From Acidobacteriota bacterium (lineage in GTDB: Bacteria; Acidobacteriota; Terriglobia; 20CM-2-55-15): a stretch of 11,495 bases of DNA. The DNA is taken from positions 16,229 to 27,723 of the forward strand of contig QHXD01000147.1 in the NCBI GenBank assembly GCA_003223895.1. The letters run 5' to 3'. Position numbers and translations under genes: made by a program. Positions 6,730 through 11,495 of the stretch are shown piece by piece. The notes below the pieces were generated by a model that saw only the letters and a list, made by a program, of their open reading frames with translations, was not told the DNA's origin and searched no databases. Each line of letters begins with the position of its first letter. Position 1 is the stretch's first letter.

Positions 6730-7711
6730 ACTTTACTTCAACCCACTCGATGGCTTCGTGGCTCGGGCCTTCAATCATGACGGCGCGCAGCTCGCCGAGC
6801 TTGTAAGGCTGTTCGAGGAACTCAACGCCTTCGGCGCGCAGCTTTCGAATCCAGCCATCGAGATTGTTTACACTCAGGGCGAAGTGATCGGCCAGATGGC
6901 CGCGTGTGCTGACGAGGGGATGATCGTCCTGCCGGATGTATGAATTCAGCGACACGTCGCCGAACGTCACAGGCGCTGCCGCGGTTCGATACATACCTTC
7001 TTTTTCAAGTGCAGGCCAGGTTCTGTCTGTTCCCCGCGGCACCTTGCAGTTGCTTTCTGTATACTGCGATCCGCGTGCGCCCAACTGCGCGTTGAGATGT
7101 TTTTGATACCAGAGCTGGTCGCAGAACGGATCGTCCCGGTACATGTGGACGTGATTGAATCGTTCGGCCGGCATGTTCCCCTGGTATTCGATGATCGCGC
7201 CTTCGGGGCCCTGCAGGTAGGCGAAGCCTGCGCCGCCGGCGGGTTGAACGCCTTTGGCCTTCGCGTCGGCAATCTGCGCCTTCGTCAATCCCAGAACGCC
7301 GCCGGTACCTGGCCAGGTGTCGCTGCTGACCAGCACGAATCCGCCTTGATCCGTCGTGTAGAGCGGAAGCAGCTTCACTTCCGGCCGCTGCTTGTAGGTT
7401 TCCATGTTTTTGCGCACGTCGGTTACGTGCCATCCAAAGTGCCAGATCGCGGTCTGCGGCTGCAGCGCCGGCGGCCGGTTCACTTTGGTGAACAGCACCA
7501 GCACGTTGTTCGGTGATTTGAGCGCGGGCGCGCCGGCGAACGTGATCTTCGAAGTGCTCGGGAATTGCCGTGTGTAGAAGTCGATCGCCGCTTCGGGATT
7601 GGTCGAATTCAGATGGAGATGGTGAAAGCCGGGCACGCCAAGCGGATCGGTTTGGCCCCATGCGAGGACGGCGGCAAACAGGACCGTAACAGTGAGAACT
7701 TTCGTATTCAT
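6728..7711 (-). CDS. Secreted two-module VOC (glyoxalase/dioxygenase-fold) protein
   Basis: This 327-aa protein has a signal peptide (about residues 1-19, ending WGQ). Two vicinal-oxygen-chelate modules can be seen. The first runs from FHHLHL at 29-34 through WHFGWHVTD at 90-98 to AIIEYQG at 172-178. The second runs from FNHVHMYRDD at 185 through DHFALSVNNLDGW to EAIEWVE at the C-terminus. The His and Glu residues at the strand ends are candidates for the usual metal site. VOC proteins include glyoxalases, ring-cleavage dioxygenases and resistance proteins; which type this is cannot be told. Export of a VOC protein is less usual than a cytoplasmic location. GGAG lies four bases before the ATG. 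It is third in a - strand run behind two NHL genes, with a palindrome in the gap. Confidence 0.85.
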   Translation of the reverse strand: MNTKVLTVTVLFAAVLAWGQTDPLGVPGFHHLHLNSTNPEAAIDFYTRQFPSTSKITFAGAPALKSPNNVLVLFTKVNRPPALQPQTAIWHFGWHVTDVRKNMETYKQRPEVKLLPLYTTDQGGFVLVSSDTWPGTGGVLGLTKAQIADAKAKGVQPAGGAGFAYLQGPEGAIIEYQGNMPAERFNHVHMYRDDPFCDQLWYQKHLNAQLGARGSQYTESNCKVPRGTDRTWPALEKEGMYRTAAAPVTFGDVSLNSYIRQDDHPLVSTRGHLADHFALSVNNLDGWIRKLRAEGVEFLEQPYKLGELRAVMIEGPSHEAIEWVEVK

Positions 7712-7726
7712 AGCTCTCCATCTCTG

Positions 7727-7801
7727 AACGCGGGCTAAAGCCCGCGGCTACATTGGGGACAAACGTGGCTCTCGATGTAATCGCGGGCTTTAGCCCGCGT
7801 T
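7727..7801. repeat. 27-bp inverted repeat, family B copy 2
   Basis: The arms 7727-7753 and 7775-7801 pair with two mismatches around a 21-base loop. The inner palindrome GCGGGCTAAAGCCCGC is the same as in copy 1, and arm sequence is shared over nearly the full length. It fills the gap between the VOC gene start and the NHL gene stop and ends one base before that stop codon (7803-7805). The two copies therefore flank the VOC gene on both sides. Confidence 0.85.
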
Positions 7802-7802
7802 C

Positions 7803-8900
7803 TTACTTCTTCACATACCTCTTCACCGCGCGCGGACCGACCTCCGCTCCGTAAACATTCCCCTGAGCATCGGCAGCAACCCCTTCCGCGGCGCTCGTTC
7901 CAGTCGCGTTCTCCACGGGATCCGGGATGAAATACTTCAATGACCCGTCCTTGGCGCTGCCAACCCGGATGCCCCGCTTCCAGCCGTCGTGGTTTCGCGA
8001 CACCGACACGGACTCGGAATCCGCCACATAAATGTTGTCGTTCTTATCGATGTAAACCCCGCTCGGCCGGCTGAACTGTTTCCACTCTGCGATGAACTTG
8101 CCGTCCTGGTCGAAGATCTGGATCCGGTTGTTGTTCCGGTCGCCGACGAACAGCCTGCCTTTGGAATCCATCGCGAGCGCGTGCGGTTGGTCGAACTCGC
8201 CGGGTCCGGTCCCCAACTTGCCCCAGGTCTTGATCAGCTTCCCATCCCTGGAGAACTTGAGAATGCGATTGTTTCCGCCGCCGTGTCCTTCGGAGACGAA
8301 GATATCGCCGTTTGGCGCAACCAGGACGTCGTCCGGCTGATAGAAGAATTCAGGTTCGGCCGCGCCGCCGGGCTTGCCGAGCGTCATCAGGAGTTTTCCG
8401 TCCGGACTGAATTTGAAAACCTGATTTCCCTTCGTCGCCCCGGGACGCGGCCCGGCCAGACCGCTGCCGCGAGGCGCGGGCGCGGCGCCGCGGGCAGGCT
8501 GAGGCGAGTCGTCCTGCCCGTCAGTGACCCACACGTTACCTTCACGATCGACAAAGATCCCGTGCGGAAAGATGAGCATACCCTGGCCGAAACTCTTCAC
8601 CAGTTTTCCGGAGGCGTCGAATTTGAGGATCGAAGGCAGATTCGACATCTGGCCCGTCGTTCGATCGAGGCAGCTGTTCTGCCCGCACCGCTCGGCAACC
8701 CAGATGGACTTTCCATCCTTGTCGATCTCGACCGCGCTGGTCGATCCCCACGTTCTTCCCTCGGGCAGCTTCGCCCAGTCCTTGACCGTCTCGTAAGGAT
8801 TGGCCGCTGAATTGGTAGGTTGAGCGTTGGTTTGCGCATACGCCATACGACCGGACAAGGCTACCGCGACTGCGATCGTTAGAAAGAATATCCTGTTCAT
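7803..8900 (-). CDS. NHL-repeat beta-propeller, secreted (PAL-like)
   Basis: This 365-aa exported protein has a signal peptide (about residues 1-22, ending AYA). At least five NHL-type blades can be read, with strand patterns such as ILKFDASGKLVKSFG, VFKFSPDGKLLMTLG, ILKFSRDGKLIKTWG and IQIFDQDGKFIAEWK, each preceded by a DxxGNV/I(W/F/Y)V segment. The pattern resembles proteins annotated as peptidyl-alpha-hydroxyglycine alpha-amidating lyase-like. PHG at 112-114 and a later QPHALAMD supply histidines of the kind that bind metal in that family, but lyase activity is not shown. CGQNSC at 72-77 may be a disulfide. A Pro/Ala/Gly/Arg-rich loop covers 132-157. The ATG at 8900 has GAGG six bases upstream; a longer in-frame reading back to 9200 overlaps the neighbouring NHL gene and is rejected. 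Confidence 0.82.
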   Translation of the reverse strand: MNRIFFLTIAVAVALSGRMAYAQTNAQPTNSAANPYETVKDWAKLPEGRTWGSTSAVEIDKDGKSIWVAERCGQNSCLDRTTGQMSNLPSILKFDASGKLVKSFGQGMLIFPHGIFVDREGNVWVTDGQDDSPQPARGAAPAPRGSGLAGPRPGATKGNQVFKFSPDGKLLMTLGKPGGAAEPEFFYQPDDVLVAPNGDIFVSEGHGGGNNRILKFSRDGKLIKTWGKLGTGPGEFDQPHALAMDSKGRLFVGDRNNNRIQIFDQDGKFIAEWKQFSRPSGVYIDKNDNIYVADSESVSVSRNHDGWKRGIRVGSAKDGSLKYFIPDPVENATGTSAAEGVAADAQGNVYGAEVGPRAVKRYVKK

Positions 8901-8911
8901 GGTACGCCTCA

Positions 8912-8998
8912 CTAGCGCGGCCACACCGTTCCCTGGTCTAGTTTCGCTACCGTGCCGATACCCTTGTACATGAATCGCTGCACACGCTGGCCACGCTA
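8912..8998 (-). pseudogene. Cut-off C-terminal tail of the upstream NHL gene, after an in-frame amber codon
   Basis: The codon at 8996-8998 reads TAG. The same frame continues for 27 sense codons (RGQRVQRFMYKG, then a segment ending QGTVWPR) to a second TAG at 8912-8914. From my knowledge of this protein family, the propeller normally ends with a basic 'RVQ(K/R)F.YKG' strand and a short 'QG..WP' tail, which is what is read here after the stop. Eleven bases follow the second stop before the next gene's ATG, including its GAGG site. That is normal operon spacing and points to the second stop as the ancestral end. A change such as TAC or CAG to TAG would explain it. Confidence 0.75.
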
Positions 8999-10171
8999 GG
9001 TTTCGGTTGTATAGATGTTGCCCTTGGAATCGGTGGCGATGCTGTGGACGGCGTAGAACTGTCCGGGCTGGCGTCCGCCGTCGCCGAAGCTCGTCAGGAT
9101 TTCCAGGGAATCGCGCTGGATGACGTAGACCTTCTCGTTCGCGCCATCGGCGAGGTAGATATACTTTTGCTGCGGATCTTTTGAGAAGGCGATATCCCAA
9201 ACCGACCCGTCACCCAACGTTCTCTTCGCGATGAAGACTTCCTTCACGAAGGTCCCATCCTTCTTGAAAACCTGGATGCGGTCATTGACGCGATCGCAGA
9301 CGTATACCAGACCATCCTTCGCAAGCTCGGCACAATGCACAGGATTGCGGAACTGCTGGGCCGGCGGCGCGTCGGGATTATATGGGCCGAGATTGGTGTC
9401 TTCGGGCTTGTTGCCATAGGCGCCCCAGTGCCGCTTGTACTTGCCCGAGTCGGCGTCGTAGACGATGACACGATGGTTGCCGTAGCCGTCGGCGACATAG
9501 ACTTCATTCGTGTCCTTGTCCACGAATATCTTCGCCGGCCGCCGGAGGTTCTCGAGGTCGTTGCTGCCTTTGCTCGCGCCGACCTTGCCGATTTGCATCA
9601 GGAATTTTCCATCCTGAGTGAATTTCATGATCATGCTGTCGTGGGTATAAGGCACGCCAGTCGTCTGGGTCTCCGGCGCTGCCTGGCCACGCGCACCCGC
9701 AGCCTGGCCTCGAGTGCCAGGTGCCTGTCCCACGCCGTTTCCGCCGATCCAGACGTTACCTTTGTAATCGACCGTGATGCCGTGGTTCGAGTCCGGCCAC
9801 TCGTAGCCGGCGCCAGGTCCGCCCCAATGTTGAATGAGATTCCCCGCCTGATCGAATGAGAGAACCGGCGGCGCCGGCAAACAGCACGAAGAGCCCGGAG
9901 GATTTGTAGTGGCATACACCTCCTTGGCTTCGAGCGAGCCCTGTCGATGAATGATCCACACATGGTCCTGAGCATCGACGGATACTCCGATCGTGTTTCC
10001 CATGATCCAGTGGTTCGGAAGCGGTTTGGGCCACATGGGGTCTACTTCAAACATCGGCGCCTGAACTTTGGCATCGGTTCCCGGCTTCACCAGAGCTTTC
10101 TGGCCATATGCCAGCAGCGCGATCAACACAACGAAAGTCGTACCAATCAACAGATCACGTTTCGGCTTCAT
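8996..10171 (-). CDS. NHL-repeat beta-propeller, secreted, amber-truncated
   Basis: This 391-aa product, as encoded, has an N-terminal hydrophobic signal or anchor (about residues 6-23) and the family opening MFEVDPMWPKPLPNHW, then GNTIGVSVDAQDHVWIIHR. NHL blades include VLSFDQAGNLIQHWG, IMKFTQDGKFLMQIG, VIVYDADSGKYKRHWG and IQVFKKDGTFVKEVF. The reading ends at GNIYTTET, in the middle of what should be the last blade; the missing strand and tail are in the same frame beyond the TAG. An Ala/Gly/Gln/Arg-rich loop lies at about 146-171. A Cys-Cys pair occurs at 96-97. ATG 10171 is preferred over GTG 10180 because a GAGGTGA ribosome site lies just before it. It leads the - strand operon. Losing a closing strand would probably destabilise the propeller. 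Confidence 0.8.
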   Translation of the reverse strand: MKPKRDLLIGTTFVVLIALLAYGQKALVKPGTDAKVQAPMFEVDPMWPKPLPNHWIMGNTIGVSVDAQDHVWIIHRQGSLEAKEVYATTNPPGSSCCLPAPPVLSFDQAGNLIQHWGGPGAGYEWPDSNHGITVDYKGNVWIGGNGVGQAPGTRGQAAGARGQAAPETQTTGVPYTHDSMIMKFTQDGKFLMQIGKVGASKGSNDLENLRRPAKIFVDKDTNEVYVADGYGNHRVIVYDADSGKYKRHWGAYGNKPEDTNLGPYNPDAPPAQQFRNPVHCAELAKDGLVYVCDRVNDRIQVFKKDGTFVKEVFIAKRTLGDGSVWDIAFSKDPQQKYIYLADGANEKVYVIQRDSLEILTSFGDGGRQPGQFYAVHSIATDSKGNIYTTET

Positions 10172-10197
10172 GAGTCTCACCTCGCTTTGTGAGTTGT

Positions 10198-10224
10198 TCT
10201 ATATGGGTCAGCGTTGAGGGTCAA
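10198..10224 (-). promoter_or_regulatory. Probable sigma70-type promoter for the NHL-NHL-VOC operon
   Basis: On the - strand, TTGACC (10219-10224) is followed after 15 bases by TATAGA (10198-10203), or after 17 bases by TAGAAC. Transcription would begin about 20 bases before the ATG at 10171, leaving room for the GAGGTGA ribosome site. The spacing of the better -10 is slightly short, so this is a moderate call. Confidence 0.5.
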
Positions 10225-10319
10225 GAAAGAAAATGTCCGAGAGTTTCTCGCTGCGACAATCTCTTACATTCTTCGCCGTTCAGGAAACTTGCCTACCGCT
10301 CGAAAAGGCAATGGGAACC

Positions 10320-10411
10320 AGCCGCGGATTACGCGAATTACGCGGATGCCGATTTACAACTGTCCACTGAGCTTCAACTCTGCATCCGCGTAATTCGCGT
10401 AATCCGCGGCT
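10320..10411. repeat. Perfect 30-bp inverted repeat, family A copy 3
   Basis: The arms 10320-10349 and 10382-10411 are exact reverse complements. The arms consist of the same 9-base units (CGCGGATTA, CGCGAATTA, CGCGGATGC) as the copy at 5371, ending in the same AGCCGCG edge. The 32-base loop is unrelated to the loops of the other copies. It lies between the promoter of the NHL operon and the end of the small antitoxin-like operon. The remainder of 10225-10319 and 10412-10459 shows no gene or clear signal. Confidence 0.88.
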
Positions 10412-10459
10412 AATTCCCCGTCTGCGTGCCGGAACCGGTGAGAAATTCGGATTAGCGGG

Positions 10460-10618
10460 CTACTTGCGGGTTTTCGTTTTCGGGTTCGGGAAAAAGACGG
10501 CCGGGCTAACGTTGAAGTATTTCGCCAGGCGCTCAATGTGGTTCCGATTGAATTTGCGGCGGCCGGCGCGGAGCTCCGAGACGAGAGACTCGTTCATGCG
10601 CGTGCCTGCCGCGACCAC
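10460..10618 (-). pseudogene. C-terminal half of a second helix-turn-helix antitoxin-like gene
   Basis: From ATG 10597 a 45-codon ORF reads MNESLVSELRAGRRK, then HIERLAKYF and VSPAVFF, and ends KTRK. This matches the recognition helix and C-terminal helices of short XRE-type antitoxins, where '(V)SE(I/L)..G.R' is followed by 'LA..F.VSPA.FF'. The same frame upstream of the ATG adds VVAAGTR (10598-10618), which continues the first HTH helix. The N-terminal half is absent; at that point the sequence is instead the 3' end of the HigA-like gene in another frame. The ATG overlaps the HigA stop (ATGA), so a 45-aa peptide could still be made by coupling. It cannot form a complete HTH domain alone. 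Confidence 0.65.
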
Positions 10619-10830
10619 TCCGGTCCGTTGCCGAAGAACTGTCCCAGGCGGAGTGCCAGATCGGGCGTGATGCCGCGCTTTTCGAGAACGACCTCGCTGA
10701 CCGTGACGCGGGACACGCGCAGCGCCTGGGCGAGCTCGGCTTGCGTCATTTGAGCGCCGGGCAGGATCTCTTCGCGAAGCAGTTCACCCGGATGCGATGG
10801 CCGTCGTGAGAATTGATAGGGGCGCTTCAT
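10594..10830 (-). CDS. higA: HigA-type antitoxin, C-terminally clipped
   Basis: This 78-aa protein carries HPGELLREEILP, the hallmark opening of HigA antitoxins, then a complete XRE helix-turn-helix (MTQAELAQALRVSRVTVSEVV) and EKRGITPDLALRLGQFFG. HigA proteins normally continue with a short 'SPEFW(L/I).LQ..YDL' tail to about 95-100 residues. Here the homology stops at NGPE and the reading ends WSRQARA. The ATG overlaps the stop of the upstream coiled-coil gene (ATGA), so translation is coupled. HigA proteins bind their partner toxin HigB and repress their own operon. No HigB toxin is present in the window; the usual toxin position upstream is held by a coiled-coil protein. DNA binding should be intact, since the HTH is complete. 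Confidence 0.75.
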   Translation of the reverse strand: MKRPYQFSRRPSHPGELLREEILPGAQMTQAELAQALRVSRVTVSEVVLEKRGITPDLALRLGQFFGNGPEWSRQARA

Positions 10831-11093
10831 ACATCCGCCTTGCCACCGTTGCGGTGGCGGATCATGCGATCGACCGTGTCGATCAAAATGTTGAGTTTGT
10901 CATCGGTCGCGGCTTGCGCCTCGCGCAGTTTTTCCATATCCGCCATAAACTGGCTGTGATCACGATCATGCCTCTCGCGCATCTCCTGAATGGAGTCCGG
11001 GCTGGTGCGCGCGAGGACAATCAGGCCACGGATGCCTTCGTTTTGCTTTTCAATGTCCTTCTCGATCCGATCGAGGCGTTCTTCCGGAGTCAT
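10827..11093 (-). CDS. Small coiled-coil protein, first gene of the antitoxin operon
   Basis: This 88-aa protein is highly charged and predicted to be helical throughout: TPEERLDRIEKDIEKQ at the start, QEMRERHDRDHSQFMADMEK in the middle, and LNILIDTVDRMIRHRNGGK at the end. Heptad spacing of Leu, Ile and Met fits a coiled coil. There is no signal peptide or membrane segment. It has none of the RelE/HigB-fold motifs I would expect of an mRNA-interferase toxin. The start ATG 11093 has only a weak AGGG site. Its stop overlaps the HigA start by four bases. Tandem palindromes lie directly upstream. It may be an unrelated passenger, a structural partner, or an unrecognised effector; function unknown. 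Confidence 0.65.
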   Translation of the reverse strand: MTPEERLDRIEKDIEKQNEGIRGLIVLARTSPDSIQEMRERHDRDHSQFMADMEKLREAQAATDDKLNILIDTVDRMIRHRNGGKADV

Positions 11094-11101
11094 GACCCTA
11101 G

Positions 11102-11140
11102 TGTAATGCAGGACATTACAATGTAGCTGAGGACATTACA
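11102..11140. promoter_or_regulatory. Two tandem 19-bp operator-like palindromes
   Basis: Bases 11102-11120 read TGTAATG-CAGGA-CATTACA, a perfect palindrome with 7-bp arms. Bases 11122-11140 repeat the right half (GAGGACATTACA) after a TGTAGCT left half, a weaker copy. GGACATTACAA occurs at 11111-11121 and 11131-11141, exactly 20 bases apart, about two helical turns. They lie 9 bases upstream of the coiled-coil gene start, where the promoter of the HigA-containing operon should be. They are good candidates for HigA self-repression sites. Confidence 0.6.
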
Positions 11141-11191
11141 AAGAAGATTGCGTGGCCCCAAACCCGTACTGGGTCTATCATCCAGCCGTTC

Positions 11192-11197
11192 AGGAGG
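11192..11197 (+). promoter_or_regulatory. Consensus Shine-Dalgarno AGGAGG
   Basis: AGGAGG lies seven bases before ATG 11205. It supports real translation of the short membrane-protein ORF, which otherwise has no recognised homolog and no stop within the window. Confidence 0.7.
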
Positions 11198-11204
11198 TCT
11201 CGGA

Positions 11205-11495
11205 ATGATTCCGCGTTTCTGGTTCCTGGTCTCGGTGTTGTGGACGGGATTCTTCGCCGCCGTGCTCATCGACGGGATGGTCGATCCCTCCACGAATATG
11301 GGCGCGCCGCTGGGCGTCGTCCAGGCCATCGTGGGGCTCTTGCCCTGGGGGATCCGCCGCGCCGCACGACCGAATAGGACCGATTCGCCTCGTCCGCTCC
11401 AAGACGAAGTTGTGGCAGATGGTCGGACGAGGCACGCGCCTGTGCCCGGATCTCTTCGGTCCCGGAAAGCACAAACAGTTCTTCTATCTCTTCGA
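11205..11495 (+). CDS. Small membrane-protein ORF, probably 3'-disrupted, open at window end
   Basis: From ATG 11205 the frame stays open for 97 codons to the window edge. The first half looks genuine: a membrane segment at about residues 5-23 (FWFLVSVLWTGFFAAVLI), then a polar turn, then a second hydrophobic segment at about 33-50 (APLGVVQAIVGLLPWGI) ended by RR. The rest (ARPNRTDSPRP onwards) is basic, irregular and unlike a natural continuation. From about 11389 another frame clearly encodes an HsdR fragment, so this frame there is probably only the run-on beyond a breakpoint near 11360-11388. The original protein would have been a two-helix membrane protein of perhaps 55-70 residues. I do not recognise its family. 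Confidence 0.5.
   Translation, partial: MIPRFWFLVSVLWTGFFAAVLIDGMVDPSTNMGAPLGVVQAIVGLLPWGIRRAARPNRTDSPRPLQDEVVADGRTRHAPVPGSLRSRKAQTVLLSLR
11389..11495 (+). pseudogene. hsdR: 5'-truncated fragment of type I restriction subunit R (HsdR), continues beyond window
   Basis: In the frame starting at 11389 the translation reads LVRSKTKLWQMVGRGTRLCP, then DLFGPGKHKQFFYLF to the window edge. This is the region around superfamily 2 helicase motif VI (QMVGRGTRL) of type I restriction-modification R subunits, including the 'LCPDLFGPG' extension typical of HsdR. In HsdR this lies hundreds of residues from the start, preceded by the nuclease and most of the helicase domains, none of which is upstream here. 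The frame is open back to 11209 but contains no start codon there and no HsdR-like sequence before about 11386. It is therefore a decayed remnant or a rearrangement breakpoint. HsdR would be the DNA-translocating, cutting subunit in the cytoplasm. Confidence 0.7.

Noticed and set aside
7989..8810. 273-aa open frame on the + strand opposite the NHL gene
   Set aside because: Antisense shadow; the - strand shows regular NHL blades and a proper start.
8996..8998. TAG read as an amino acid through a changed genetic code
   Set aside because: Genes ending at 2249, 5351 and 6641 use TAG as a normal stop, so a general recoding does not fit.
8901..9200. N-terminal extension of the second NHL protein
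   Set aside because: Arg/Pro-rich out-of-frame reading of the neighbouring NHL gene; a ribosome site and signal peptide start at 8900.
1..10411. CRISPR array
   Set aside because: The repeats are single palindromes in separate gaps, not short direct repeats with regular spacers.
11148..11181. Promoter TTGCGT ... TATCAT for the small membrane-protein ORF
   Set aside because: The spacing is 22 bases, too long for a sigma70 promoter, and the match is weak.

Overview
This looks like a chromosomal segment of a GC-rich, Gram-negative soil bacterium, most likely an Acidobacteriota (Bryobacterales- or Vicinamibacteria-like) genome. That placement is an inference from the mix of secreted proteins (PQQ beta-propeller, small cytochrome c, DUF6152, DUF3089, NHL propellers, and 'PDG.P(D/N)L.G.(W/Y)' secreted proteins) and from the dense intergenic palindromes. 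Nothing here fixes the genus. All coordinates and residue numbers were counted by hand.

Left half, + strand (117-6641): a PQQ-type quinoprotein dehydrogenase; its probable electron acceptor, a one-heme secreted cytochrome c; two paralogous secreted proteins of unknown function; a DUF6152 protein translationally overlapping the second paralog; and a DUF3089 alpha/beta-hydrolase-like protein. Every product has an export signal, so the set probably works in the periplasm: the dehydrogenase would oxidise an alcohol or sugar and pass electrons to the cytochrome.

Middle, - strand (10171 down to 6728): two NHL beta-propeller proteins and a two-module VOC (glyoxalase-fold) protein, all with export signals and probably one operon from a promoter near 10198-10224. 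The first NHL gene is cut by an in-frame amber codon at 8996-8998. The conserved-looking C-terminal tail continues in the same frame to a second stop at 8912-8914, placed just before the ribosome binding site of the next gene.

Right end (10460-11495): a worn defence-type region. On the - strand, three ATGA-overlapping small ORFs encode a coiled-coil protein, a C-terminally clipped HigA-type antitoxin and the C-terminal half of a second helix-turn-helix antitoxin in a shifted frame. Two tandem 19-bp operator-like palindromes lie upstream. On the + strand, a small membrane-protein ORF with a perfect Shine-Dalgarno runs out of frame into a 5'-less fragment of a type I restriction HsdR subunit (helicase motif VI), which continues past the window.

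The most distinctive feature is that seven gaps between genes, or next to a gene end, each hold a long, near-perfect inverted repeat (arms of about 25 to 61 bp). They fall into four sequence families, and one of them sits beside a fragment of another. They usually start or stop within about 1-25 bases of a gene end or ribosome binding site.
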